Origin: Candidatus Uhrbacteria bacterium
Lineage (GTDB): Bacteria; Patescibacteriota; Patescibacteriia; UBA9934
DNA: 50,953 bases
Assembly: GCA_943354605.1 (NCBI GenBank)
Contig: CALRCK010000006.1
Span: 1 to 50,953 of the forward strand
Direction: 5' to 3'
A program made the position numbers and the translations under genes. The notes under the pieces were generated by a model. The model saw only the letters and a program-made list of their open reading frames with translations. It was not told the DNA's origin and did not search any database. Of this stretch, positions 8,541 to 16,405 are shown piece after piece; the first letter of the stretch is position 1, and each line of letters begins with the position of its first letter.

Positions 8541-10496
8541 ATGATTGTTCATAAAGTCTCAGTTCAGAATTTTCGGTCTATAGAGAATGAGATTCTGTTC
8601 TGCTCTGAGCTCACCGCATTGGTTGGCAGAAATGGATCGGGAAAGTCTTCATTTTTGCGGGCCCTTGAGTTATTTTATAGTCTTTCGCCAAAAGTCGATT
8701 CTGAAGATTTTTACAACCGAGATATTACACGAGAGATAGTTATTTCGGTTACATATAAAAGCTTAAACGGAGAGGCTCTCTCTTTGTTTGAAAAATACGT
8801 TGAGAATAATGAATTGACGGTCGAAAGAGTTTTTTCTTTGAAAGACGGGAAGTTTAGCTCTTCCTACCATGGCTCTTCTTTGCAGAACGACAAATGTTCA
8901 GAAGTACGGGAGGCCCTTTTATTAACAGATAGTGGGAAAACTGCAAAGGAAAAATACGCGCAACTTAAGGCTGGCCCTGAATTCAGCTCTCTCGTTCACG
9001 CGACAACTAAGGCTGCAATTTCAGAATCTCTAAAAAATTGGGAAAGAGCGAATCCAGCCAAATGTAGTAGGTCGAGAGACGACGGACAATTTTTTGGCTT
9101 CAAATCTGTGGCGAGCGGATATTTGGGTAGGTTTACAAAATTTCTGTTTATTCCCGCGATCAGAGATGCATCACAAGACGCGGCCGATGGGGCGTCATCT
9201 CCCATCGCAGAACTGATGAACTTAGTGGTCCGGAGCGTCCTTGCGGGAAAAACTGAATTGGCGGATTTGAAAAGAACAACGCAAACACAGTTTGGTGAAT
9301 TGATGGATCCATCGAAGTTGAGTGAGCTGAGTGTTTTAGCCGGAGGAATGACGCATACTCTCCAAAGTTTTGTTCCTGACGCTAGTATCGAGATGAGCTG
9401 GCAAAAGCTTCCGGATATAGATTTTCCGCTTCCCAAGGCGGATACAAAATTGAACCAAGATGGCTACGCTTCTTCTGTTGGAAGAGCGGGGCATGGTCTA
9501 CAAAGGGCATTTATCTTAACAGCCTTGCAACATCTTGCTCTAGCGCAGCAGAAAGATGGAGCTGCCGAGGGAGTCTCCTCGGCTGTTCTTCCAGTTCTTA
9601 TTTTAGCGATCGAAGAACCTGAGCTGTACCAACATCCGAATAGCCAGCATCATTTGGCGAGAATTATCCTTGAAATTGCCAAGGGAAAGACTCCGGGTGT
9701 CGCGGAAAAGACTCAAGTTATCTACGGTACTCACTCCCCGTACTTTGTCGGTATTGATCGGATAGATCAGATCAGATTACTGAGAAAACAAAAATCTGTA
9801 GTCGACTCTAACCCAAGGGTTACAAAGGTTATTCAGACTGATTTGGATAGGGTGGCGAGAAAAGTGTGGGAAGTTAATGGGTCGAACGGCCTAGCGTTTA
9901 CGCCTCTTACTTTGTTGCCAAGATTGGCTTCTATAATGACCCCTTCTTTAAATGAAGGTTTCTTCGCCGATGTTGTTGTGTTGGTCGAAGGGGAGGGTGA
10001 TGTTGCTGCGATTTGTGGCGCGTCCGGCGTGCTCGGATACGATTTAGCTAGTATGGGCGTGTCTGTTATAGCGTGTAATGGTAAAAATAGTATTGATCGT
10101 CCGGCTGTAATCTTTTCTGAATTAGGTATCTCCACTTTTATTGTTTGGGATTCGGATAAAGGACAGTCCGATTCGAAGAAGATAGCTCAGTCAGCTAAAG
10201 ATAACCAAACAATGGGGAGACTAGTCGGCGCTGTGCTAGAAGATTTTCCGGCGACTCAGGTTGCTGATAGGTACGCTTGTTTTGAAGTAAAATTAGAAGA
10301 AACATTACGAGAAGAAATTGGTGGTAACTTTGAAAAGTACTTGAAAGAGATTCAGGATAAGTTGGGAATTCCAAAGCGAGATTGGGCTATGAAGATGCCC
10401 ACGGTCTACTCTGAAGTATTGCGGATTGCGAAGGCCAACGGTGAAGGATCTGTGACGCTTGAGACTATTGTGAAGAATATTGTTGCTCTTAAATAA
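8541..10496 (+). CDS. OLD-family ATPase/TOPRIM nuclease
   Basis: Predicted ATP-dependent DNA nuclease of the overcoming-lysogenization-defect family. With the ATG at 8541 (651 aa) the ABC-type ATPase half shows Walker A GRNGSGKSS (29-37), a signature-like GRAGHGLQRA (314-323), Walker B ILAIEEPELYQHP (354-366) and a switch histidine in GTHSPYF (H398). The C-terminal TOPRIM half has VLVEGEGD (480-487, Glu483) and WDSDKG (Asp537, Asp539). OLD proteins act in phage defence alone or with a helicase (as GajA does with GajB). No GajB-like helicase is adjacent, so a stand-alone class 1-like protein is most likely. The gene is more AT-rich than its flanks and sits next to a restriction-modification pair, suggesting acquisition as a defence island. 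Confidence 0.9.
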   Translation: MIVHKVSVQNFRSIENEILFCSELTALVGRNGSGKSSFLRALELFYSLSPKVDSEDFYNRDITREIVISVTYKSLNGEALSLFEKYVENNELTVERVFSLKDGKFSSSYHGSSLQNDKCSEVREALLLTDSGKTAKEKYAQLKAGPEFSSLVHATTKAAISESLKNWERANPAKCSRSRDDGQFFGFKSVASGYLGRFTKFLFIPAIRDASQDAADGASSPIAELMNLVVRSVLAGKTELADLKRTTQTQFGELMDPSKLSELSVLAGGMTHTLQSFVPDASIEMSWQKLPDIDFPLPKADTKLNQDGYASSVGRAGHGLQRAFILTALQHLALAQQKDGAAEGVSSAVLPVLILAIEEPELYQHPNSQHHLARIILEIAKGKTPGVAEKTQVIYGTHSPYFVGIDRIDQIRLLRKQKSVVDSNPRVTKVIQTDLDRVARKVWEVNGSNGLAFTPLTLLPRLASIMTPSLNEGFFADVVVLVEGEGDVAAICGASGVLGYDLASMGVSVIACNGKNSIDRPAVIFSELGISTFIVWDSDKGQSDSKKIAQSAKDNQTMGRLVGAVLEDFPATQVADRYACFEVKLEETLREEIGGNFEKYLKEIQDKLGIPKRDWAMKMPTVYSEVLRIAKANGEGSVTLETIVKNIVALK

Positions 10497-10625
10497 CAAC
10501 GCGCCTCCCATTCGGTTTTTTCCGCCTGGGGTTTGAATGATTTAAAAGTTTCATAATTTTGAGCCCAGAGACAAGTGCCAATCTTGTGTGGGGCGTTCAT
10601 TTAGAAAAAAATGTGGATAAACGAA

Positions 10626-10668
10626 TTGTGGAATTGTCGTCATAGGTTGATAATTAAATCAACCTATG
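10626..10668 (+). promoter_or_regulatory. Promoter and 28-bp palindromic operator of the HTH-methyltransferase
   Basis: A -35-like TTGTGG (10626-10631) and a -10-like GATAAT (10649-10654) are 17 nt apart. A perfect inverted repeat with 11-bp arms (cataggttgat at 10641-10651, atcaacctatg at 10658-10668) and a 6-nt spacer covers the -10 box and ends exactly on the ATG of the methyltransferase. Binding of a dimeric HTH here would block transcription and the message start, so it is the natural target for the HTH domain fused to that enzyme (inference). Confidence 0.8.
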
Positions 10669-12054
10669 ACTCTAGCACAAGCCATACGAAGCAGGCGCGA
10701 ACGTGTGAATGTAAGTATTAAAAAACTTGCTGCAGAGTTGGATATTGACTACACGCATCTAAGTAAAATAGAGAATGATCACATTCGTCCTTCGCGTGAA
10801 TTACTTGCCCGTTTAGCAGCTTCGCTTGAGGCTGATTTGGATGAGTGGCTTATTCTTGCAGGCTTCCTTCCCGCCGATGTTGCCAGGATTGCATCCTCTA
10901 ATCCTTCTGCTTTTGTGAAATATTTGCGTAAATCAAAACTGCCTTCGACTGAGTCGCGTTCAGATAAAAAGAGGAAGCCGAAATTACCAGTTATCAGTCT
11001 TTTTACTGGTGCTGGTGGTATGGATCTTGGCTTGGAGGAGGCGGGTTTCGAGACGGTAATCTCCATCGAGTTCAACCCTGTTTTCAGAGAGACAATTCGC
11101 CTGAATAGGCCGTCTTGGGATCCTGTCGACGAGTTTAATGGTGATGTAACAAAGATATCGTCGGATTACATCTTAAAAAGATCTGGACTGCGAAAGGGTG
11201 AGGCGGCGTTAGTTGTGGGCGGCGCCCCTTGTCAGCCTTTTAGTAATTTAGGAATGAAGAAGGGCACGAAGGATGCCAGAGGAAATCTGTTTCGAGATTT
11301 TATTAGGATAGTTCGAGACACGCACCCGTGTGGTTTTATTTTTGAAAATGTCGAGGGCTTGACTCAGCAAAAACATCAGGCGGTCACCGAAACTTTGAAT
11401 GACGCTTTTAAGGACATTGGATACTCAGTGCAGTCTAAGATACTCGTTGCTGCAGATTATGGTGTTCCTCAAAAGCGAAGGCGCTTGTTTGTAATAGGCT
11501 GTAGGTCTGGTGTGACCCCCGAGTTTATGGAGTCGACTCATTCTCCAAATGGTGACTCTGGAAAAAAGAAGTGGATTTCGGTCAGACAGGCATTCGCGGC
11601 CATTCCCAAGAGCCGTTTCAAAGGGTCGGATTGTTATTCGATGAATCATTCGGACGAAATGGTAAAGAGAATTTCTTATGTTTCGCCGGGCGGTAATTAT
11701 AAGGATTTGCCAGTAGAACTCTTGCCCAATTGCTGGAAGTCCGGAAAATACCAAGGTCAAGATACTTTTGGAAGACTGAGATGGGATCATCCGTCAGTCA
11801 CCATTCGAACTTGCGCATATAATCCAACAAAAGGCAGATATATTCACCCTCGAGAGAACCGAGGGTTGAATACAATTGAAATGGCGGCGCTTCAAAGTTT
11901 CCCTCACGATTATCAATTCGTTGGCGCCATGAAGTCCATAGGGGAACAGATAGGCAATGCCGTCCCGCCGCTACTCGCACGAGCCGTCGGGCTTTCGATG
12001 AGAAAAGCTATCGCTGTACTTCGCAGAAAGGAAGCAAGAATCAAGAAGAAGTAG
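10666..12054 (+). CDS. C5-cytosine DNA methyltransferase with N-terminal HTH
   Basis: Type II modification enzyme that transfers a methyl group from SAM to cytosine C5. The first 65 residues form an XRE-type helix-turn-helix (IKKLAAELDIDYTHLSKIEN). The catalytic part has motif I SLFTGAGGMDLGL (111-123), motif IV GGAPCQPFSN with nucleophile Cys189, motif VI ENVEGL (227-232), motif VIII QKRRRLFVIG (269-278) and motif X EQIGNAVPP (427-435). The layout is that of M.SsoII and M.EcoRII-type enzymes, whose N-terminal domains regulate their own transcription. The start codon is the last part of a perfect palindrome, supporting autoregulation. The 3' end overlaps the convergent endonuclease gene by 14 nt. 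Confidence 0.95.
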   Translation: MTLAQAIRSRRERVNVSIKKLAAELDIDYTHLSKIENDHIRPSRELLARLAASLEADLDEWLILAGFLPADVARIASSNPSAFVKYLRKSKLPSTESRSDKKRKPKLPVISLFTGAGGMDLGLEEAGFETVISIEFNPVFRETIRLNRPSWDPVDEFNGDVTKISSDYILKRSGLRKGEAALVVGGAPCQPFSNLGMKKGTKDARGNLFRDFIRIVRDTHPCGFIFENVEGLTQQKHQAVTETLNDAFKDIGYSVQSKILVAADYGVPQKRRRLFVIGCRSGVTPEFMESTHSPNGDSGKKKWISVRQAFAAIPKSRFKGSDCYSMNHSDEMVKRISYVSPGGNYKDLPVELLPNCWKSGKYQGQDTFGRLRWDHPSVTIRTCAYNPTKGRYIHPRENRGLNTIEMAALQSFPHDYQFVGAMKSIGEQIGNAVPPLLARAVGLSMRKAIAVLRRKEARIKKK

Positions 12055-12901
12055 TTTTTTTGAAAAAGTCCTCTACGTCTCCCATGTTTTGAATCCAAAA
12101 GATTTCGTCAACAGCTTTTACGGATTTCGCGAAAACATTCGTGATCGATGAGATTGCTGCAGTCTTCATGACTTCGTAATCGGGCTTAGTTGGCTTTTTA
12201 TTAGTTAGCGCAAAATATCCGATTGAAGTATTGGTGTCCCAGTATCTAGTTTGCAAATGGGCTGTTATTGCTTTGATGACGTTTCCTTCGTGCACGAATT
12301 GGTATCTCCGATCGGGTCGTACCGAAGTCTTTGCGGAGACAGCAAAGGCAATTGCGCCGAAGGGGCACTCGCCGATAAATAGCTTATGTAAGTTTTCCAG
12401 AAATTCTGCGGTTTCCGTATCGAACTTCGTGATCGGTGGATGATTTATTATTTCTTCAGAGATTATTCGATTAATCTTGGAGAGATCAACGCAAAGAAAA
12501 TCCGGATTGGACATCTTTAATTCGATTCCTTGGGCCAAGAGATGTTTTTCAAGTTCGCCGATGCGGGAACGAACATCTTCGGAGAAGAAGTCGATGTAGT
12601 TAACCGAGAGAACGTTGGGTATCGTAAAAACACAGAAGCGCTTTGACTCTCGTGCTAGATTGAAAAACTTCGCCGCAAGAAGCATCTCGAACCATTCGCC
12701 TCTTGCGTTATTGAAGGCATTCTGGTCAACCTTTACTTTTGCTTTTGTTGCCTCTTCTTTTATTTTTGCTTCAATCTTCTCCAGCGCCAGTTTTATATCT
12801 ATTTCTTCCGGTACGTTTGGGAAAACTGCAGAGATCGCCCTTATGCGCTTGATCTGTATTCGGCCGTCGTCATCTACGTCTATCGTTTGGAATTCTTGCA
12901 T
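12041..12901 (-). CDS. Type II restriction endonuclease, Cfr10I/Bse634I-like
   Basis: Cleaves unmodified DNA; partner of the convergent methyltransferase. The 286-aa protein has a PD-(D/E)xK active site in the rearranged form typical of the Cfr10I/NgoMIV group: Asp134 in NPDF, Ser189-x-Lys191 in VSAKTS, and Glu205 fourteen residues after the lysine, plus an upstream Glu69 or Glu72. From memory, Cfr10I uses Glu71, Asp134, Lys190 and Glu204, almost the same numbering. KTSVRPDRR carries the R-x-D-R element that contacts CCGG in NgoMIV and relatives. A CCGG-containing site (for example RCCGGY) or CCNGG is therefore inferred, not shown. No ribosome binding site is visible before the ATG at 12901. 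Confidence 0.87.
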   Translation of the reverse strand: MQEFQTIDVDDDGRIQIKRIRAISAVFPNVPEEIDIKLALEKIEAKIKEEATKAKVKVDQNAFNNARGEWFEMLLAAKFFNLARESKRFCVFTIPNVLSVNYIDFFSEDVRSRIGELEKHLLAQGIELKMSNPDFLCVDLSKINRIISEEIINHPPITKFDTETAEFLENLHKLFIGECPFGAIAFAVSAKTSVRPDRRYQFVHEGNVIKAITAHLQTRYWDTNTSIGYFALTNKKPTKPDYEVMKTAAISSITNVFAKSVKAVDEIFWIQNMGDVEDFFKKTTSS

Positions 12902-12963
12902 ATGTTGTTTGATGAGAGCTTAACCCATTTAGACTAGAAGGTCGATGGTTAACTCGAGTAAGT

Positions 12964-13902
12964 TTATAGATCCCACCCACACCCCCTCCCAAAATGCCCC
13001 CACATCGCAGTCTCCGCATAGGTCACTTCATCGAGCCTTAGGAGCTCGCGAATCCCGCGGGGTGTCAGATCGTATCCGGTGATCGGGATTTCTTTTCCAT
13101 CCACAATCGCAATCGCCATTACAGGCTCCGGTACGCCAATGGCGTAGGCGAGTTTGACGAAGGCTTCTTTGGCGCCAGCGGAAATAAAGTCGACGGCGAT
13201 TTTGCGGGCCATGTAGGCGCCACTGCGATCTACTTTGGTGTAATCCTTTCCGGAGAAGGATCCGCCGCCGATGGGGATTTCGGGGCCGTAGTTGTCGACG
13301 ATGAGTTTGCGGCCGGAGAGTCCGGTGTCGGCGTCGAATCCGCCCTGATTCCATTCGCCGGCGGGGTTGATGTAATAGTTTTTGGAAGTGATGATGGATT
13401 GTACGAGGGCGGTGAGGGCTTCGGTTGGTGCGTGCTGAAAGCTGGCGACGACTGCGGAAACTTTTCCGTCGATGAGGGTTACTTGGGTTTTGCCGTCGAA
13501 GGGATAAACCTTATAAATCTCTTGGCAGAGATTCCGGGCGAGCTCGTATTCCAGTGGCGTCATGGATTGTGTTTCCGCTGTTGCATAGCCTTTCATGATT
13601 CCTTGATCACCTGCGCCACCAATATCAACGCCGCGCGCAATTTCTGGGCTTTGCGCAACGATGTTGATTTGCACGGTGTAGTCGTCGCCAACGATCGATT
13701 TCACGATCTTTTCGAGATCTGGCTTTCCAAGACTCGTCACTTCGCCGTTGATGGTGATGAGTTTATGGCCGCCCATCACTTCGATTGCGGTGCGGCTGTT
13801 TTTATCTATCGCGAGATACGCATCCAAGAGGGAATCGGCGATGAAGTCGCAAATCTTGTCTGGGTGCTTTGGGCTGACGCACTCTGCGGTTTTGATGGAC
13901 AT
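12964..13902 (-). CDS. metK: S-adenosylmethionine synthetase, short form
   Basis: Makes SAM from methionine and ATP. The ATG at 13902 gives 312 aa beginning MSIKTAECVSPKHPDKICD, with the HPDK substrate motif; the 12 codons before it lie in the leader. Other signatures are GGAGDQGIMKGYA, SGRKLIVDNYG, GGGSFSGKDYTKVDRSGAYMAR and GHFGRGCGW at the C-terminus. Typical bacterial enzymes have about 380-400 aa, so this is a compact form that keeps the active-site motifs. It is preceded by a SAM-I riboswitch, so expression should fall when SAM is plentiful. The nearby methyltransferase is one of its consumers. Confidence 0.95.
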   Translation of the reverse strand: MSIKTAECVSPKHPDKICDFIADSLLDAYLAIDKNSRTAIEVMGGHKLITINGEVTSLGKPDLEKIVKSIVGDDYTVQINIVAQSPEIARGVDIGGAGDQGIMKGYATAETQSMTPLEYELARNLCQEIYKVYPFDGKTQVTLIDGKVSAVVASFQHAPTEALTALVQSIITSKNYYINPAGEWNQGGFDADTGLSGRKLIVDNYGPEIPIGGGSFSGKDYTKVDRSGAYMARKIAVDFISAGAKEAFVKLAYAIGVPEPVMAIAIVDGKEIPITGYDLTPRGIRELLRLDEVTYAETAMWGHFGRGCGWDL

Positions 13903-13906
13903 AAAG

Positions 13907-13929
13907 AAAAATCTTTCCCCGATGAAAGA
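13907..13929 (-). terminator. metK: Terminator-like hairpin in the metK leader (expression platform)
   Basis: Read on the minus strand, TCTTTC (13929-13924) pairs with GAAAGA (13917-13912) around a 6-nt loop, and is followed by five U (13911-13907) only 4 nt before the ATG. The upstream strand can also pair with GAAAGA at the 3' side of the riboswitch (about 13956-13949), giving a mutually exclusive antiterminator. The GGGGAAAGA here could instead serve as a Shine-Dalgarno, so transcriptional versus translational control is open. Confidence 0.5.
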
Positions 13930-13943
13930 GAAAGACATTTGTA

Positions 13944-14040
13944 ATTATCTTTCCCCTCACGGGGTTGGAATTGGCACCTTCTTAGAATAAGGGTTGCCGG
14001 TGGGTCGTAGAGCCAAAACTCTCGCCACGCTCGTGATATG
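13944..14040 (-). ncRNA. SAM-I (S-box) riboswitch upstream of metK
   Basis: On the minus strand the leader reads TATC (P1 5' side, about 14038), GTGGCGAGAG, GCTCTACGACCCACC, then GGCAACC (about 13997-13991), GGTGCCAATTCC (about 13978-13967), a CCCC-GTGA-GGGG hairpin (13964-13953) and GAAAGATAA closing P1. These are the conserved S-box core elements in the right order, including the P2/P3 strands and the AA-UUCC segment. It senses SAM and sits directly before SAM synthetase, the classic arrangement. Confidence 0.9.
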
Positions 14041-14052
14041 GATTGTGTTCAA

Positions 14053-14080
14053 AGGATAGCAGAGAATACGCGAAGCACAA
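14053..14080 (-). promoter_or_regulatory. Promoter of the metK riboswitch transcript
   Basis: Minus-strand -35-like TTGTGC (14080-14075) and -10-like TATCCT (14058-14053) with 16-nt spacing. Transcription would begin a few nucleotides before P1 of the riboswitch. Confidence 0.6.
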
Positions 14081-14099
14081 CGTGTACTGTGAATGTAAA

Positions 14100-14128
14100 A
14101 CAAAAGCCCACGAGAAATCGTGGGCTTT
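14100..14128 (-). terminator. Intrinsic terminator of the zeta-kinase operon
   Basis: Perfect 11-bp stem (aaagcccacga, 14103-14113; tcgtgggcttt, 14118-14128) with a GAAA-type loop. On the minus strand it ends in a TTTTGTTTT tract, just after the stop of the 60-aa gene. Confidence 0.9.
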
Positions 14129-14132
14129 GTGA

Positions 14133-14315
14133 CTACGTGGTTTGAAGTTTTTCGCTTCGTTTCACGAGTTCTTGTTGATTTTTGTTCGCCATCTTTGCCG
14201 CCTTTGTGAAGAGTTTCATTTTTTCTTTGTCCGAGGCGTGACGAAGGAAATAGGAGAGCCCGTCGGTCCCTGGGGTCTTTTTCTTTTGTATTCTCAGGAA
14301 TTCTAGGATTTTCAT
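14133..14315 (-). CDS. Small basic protein coupled to the zeta-type kinase
   Basis: A 60-aa Lys-rich protein (MKILEFLRIQKKK...) with predicted helical content and no motif I recognise. Its ATG overlaps the TGA of the upstream kinase gene (ATGA, 14315-14312), so the two are probably translationally coupled, and the shared terminator follows. It could be the antidote of the kinase or an accessory protein; epsilon/PezA antitoxins normally precede the toxin and are larger, so this is only a position-based guess. Confidence 0.6.
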   Translation of the reverse strand: MKILEFLRIQKKKTPGTDGLSYFLRHASDKEKMKLFTKAAKMANKNQQELVKRSEKLQTT

Positions 14316-15019
14316 ATGAGTTTCATCAGTGTTTCTTCAGTATACTTATCGGGAAGGAGCTCGTCTAATCCGGGGCCGTTTGCCAAGAGATATTGAAGGG
14401 ATTCCACTGCATTTGTCTTAAAATCCTTTTTCACGAGGATTATTTTCACGTCATCAGGGAATTCTTTGCGAATTCGCATAATCGTTTCTCGTGCGCCGAG
14501 AAATTGTCGAATAAATGCTTCTTTAGGAATATTTCTCCCCTCAACAATTTCTCTCGCCACAGTAAAGTTCCAGGCGACAACAGGATCCTGATAAATATAG
14601 AGGATCAGAATCTTTCGATGGTGACGGAGTGATCGTTCGATATTGTCGCGGGCCTTTTCGTAGTTCGCAAATGTCCCGTCGATAATTGCAGTCTGACGAT
14701 TCTTTAATACGTTATCGTATAGCCGTTCAACGATAAGTGATACCGCTCTTTGGACCTCCGAGGAATTGCTTCCTGTATAGCCCTTAATCTTTGGGCGAAG
14801 TTCGTCGCTGTCGATTCGAATAGGAATGGTTTCATACGTTTCCGCGATCAACGCAAGAACACTTTTTGAAAATTCCGTTTTCCCCGCACCTGGAGACCCG
14901 GCCATGAAAACGGTTTCCGGCGATGCACTCGGTGGATAGATATTTTTATCGGTGAGTTCACGAGCGATCTTGGTTCTATTTGTCTTGGCGTACTGGATTG
15001 CTTCATCTTCTAGGTTCAT
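14312..15019 (-). CDS. Zeta-toxin-family kinase
   Basis: P-loop kinase of the zeta/PezT family; characterised members phosphorylate UDP-N-acetylglucosamine and block wall synthesis, though some relatives have other roles. The 235-aa protein shows Walker A GSPGAGKT (41-48), the IDSDELR motif (Asp70, Asp72) in the position of the catalytic acid, IDGTF (113-117), and VAREIVEGRNIP with basic residues suited to ATP binding. A -10-like TATGAT lies 8 nt before the ATG at 15019, leaving no room for a ribosome binding site. It is transcribed divergently from the nuclease at 15047 and is AT-richer than the flanks. Confidence 0.85.
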   Translation of the reverse strand: MNLEDEAIQYAKTNRTKIARELTDKNIYPPSASPETVFMAGSPGAGKTEFSKSVLALIAETYETIPIRIDSDELRPKIKGYTGSNSSEVQRAVSLIVERLYDNVLKNRQTAIIDGTFANYEKARDNIERSLRHHRKILILYIYQDPVVAWNFTVAREIVEGRNIPKEAFIRQFLGARETIMRIRKEFPDDVKIILVKKDFKTNAVESLQYLLANGPGLDELLPDKYTEETLMKLI

Positions 15020-15046
15020 ACTGAGATATCATAACATCGTCTTTTT

Positions 15047-15781
15047 ATGCCCCCACGAGTCCGCAACCTCTACGACCCAAAGTCAAAAGCACCGTACAAA
15101 GTCTCGCGTTCGAAGATCGAGCTCTTTGTCGATTGCCCGAGATGCTTTTACATTGATCGTCGACTAGGCGTTGGTCGGCCGTCTGGTCCGCCGTTCAATA
15201 TCAACAAGACCGTCGATTTGTTGCTGAAGAAGGAATTCGATGTGCATCGGGCGGCGGGGACGGCGCATCCGCTTATGAGGGAATATGGATTAGATGCGAT
15301 TCCGTTTGCGCATGAGGAGATGGATGCGTGGAGGGAGAATTTTGTGGGGTGCCAGGTGGTGGATGAGCCGAGTAATTTTTTGGTGACCGGCGCCGTCGAT
15401 GATTTGTGGGTGAATCCGGCGGGGGAGATTATCGTGGTGGATTATAAGGCGACAAGTAAAAGTACGGAGGTGAATTTGGATGCGGAGTGGCAAAAGAGTT
15501 ATAAGCGGCAGATGGAAATTTATCAGTGGATTTTGCGGAGGATGGGATTTGTCGTCTCAAATACCGGGTATTTTGTGTACTGCAACGGCCGGCAAGACGT
15601 GGCAGCGTTTGATGGCAAGATTGAGTTTGACGTGAAGATTCTTCCGTACACAGGCGACGATGCGTGGATTCCCGGTGTGCTGATGCAGATGCGAAAATGC
15701 TTGCGCGCGAGCAAGGCGCCGAAGGCTGCGGTGGATTGTGAGTACTGCGCGTATATTGCCGGCGTACAGTCTGTTCAATAA
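15047..15781 (+). CDS. PD-(D/E)XK nuclease, RecB/Cas4-like, with Fe-S-type cysteines
   Basis: Single-domain nuclease of 244 aa. The core VTGAVDDLWVNPAGEIIVVDYKATS carries the acidic residues and the D-x-K motif (VDYKAT), followed by QMEIYQWIL, the QxxxY-type helix of RecB nucleases. CPRC near residue 30 and CEYC near the C-terminus form a split four-cysteine set like the 4Fe-4S clusters of AddB and Cas4. Such proteins are common in Patescibacteria; the cellular role (repair or recombination) is not established. No cas genes or repeats are nearby, so a CRISPR role is unlikely. Confidence 0.8.
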   Translation: MPPRVRNLYDPKSKAPYKVSRSKIELFVDCPRCFYIDRRLGVGRPSGPPFNINKTVDLLLKKEFDVHRAAGTAHPLMREYGLDAIPFAHEEMDAWRENFVGCQVVDEPSNFLVTGAVDDLWVNPAGEIIVVDYKATSKSTEVNLDAEWQKSYKRQMEIYQWILRRMGFVVSNTGYFVYCNGRQDVAAFDGKIEFDVKILPYTGDDAWIPGVLMQMRKCLRASKAPKAAVDCEYCAYIAGVQSVQ

Positions 15782-15843
15782 TTTCGTTTCTGACGAACGC
15801 TGCACCCATCCCCTACACCCTCCGCCGAAAGCGCTTTTCGCGG

Positions 15844-16353
15844 GTGCTGAGGTTTGCGGTGCATGCGGATGGGCGATTAGTTGTGACCGCGCCAGTTTTC
15901 ATCGGGAAACGAATGATCGAGAAGATGATTACGGAAAAGAGGGAATGGATTTTGGAGAAGTTAGAGGTTGCGCGTAGAGACGGCGCGCTGCGCCGTCTCG
16001 AATCGGCGCCGAAGAGGACGAAGAAACAGGTCGCCGAGGATAAGAATCGCGCACTGGAAATCATCCGATCGCGCATTGCGCATTTCAATCTTGTCTACCG
16101 ATTATCGTGGAAGCGCATTGCGATTCGGAATCAACGGACGCGATGGGGGAGTTGTTCGAAGCGGGGGAATTTGAATTTCAATTATAAGATTGCGTTGTTG
16201 CCGCCGTACCTTGCCGATTACATCATCGTTCACGAGCTGTGCCACTTGGCGCAGATGAATCATTCAAAGAAGTTTTGGGACCTTGTGGCACAGACGATTC
16301 CGGATTGGAAGGAGCGGAGGAAAGAGATTCGGACATACGAAGTCGGGAATTGA
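15844..16353 (+). CDS. YgjP-like (DUF45) zinc metallopeptidase
   Basis: Predicted zinc protease of the SprT/YgjP type. The zinc motif is HELCHLAQMNHSKKFW (HExxH plus a third His), preceded by RTRWGSCSKRGNLNFNY, the family's WGSC signature. The first standard start in frame is GTG 15844, but codons upstream of it (PYTLRRKRFSR, from about 15811) match the usual DUF45 N-terminus, and the frame is open back to 15742. Translation may therefore start at a rare codon such as ATT 15781 or CTG 15790. The function is probably protein quality control or peptide turnover; not known precisely. Confidence 0.8.
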   Translation: MLRFAVHADGRLVVTAPVFIGKRMIEKMITEKREWILEKLEVARRDGALRRLESAPKRTKKQVAEDKNRALEIIRSRIAHFNLVYRLSWKRIAIRNQRTRWGSCSKRGNLNFNYKIALLPPYLADYIIVHELCHLAQMNHSKKFWDLVAQTIPDWKERRKEIRTYEVGN

Positions 16354-16378
16354 CACTAATAACGTCACGCGTTATTAT
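16350..16378 (+). promoter_or_regulatory. Strong promoter with embedded operator for higBA
   Basis: TTGACA (16350-16355) and TATTAT (16373-16378) are separated by exactly 17 nt, a near-consensus sigma-70 promoter. Between and over the boxes lies an inverted repeat, taataacg (16357-16364) and cgttatta (16370-16377), around 5 nt. Placement between -35 and -10 suggests autorepression by HigA or the HigBA complex. Confidence 0.8.
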
Positions 16379-16405
16379 TTGGGCATGCCGTAAGTTCTGC
16401 CGTGT

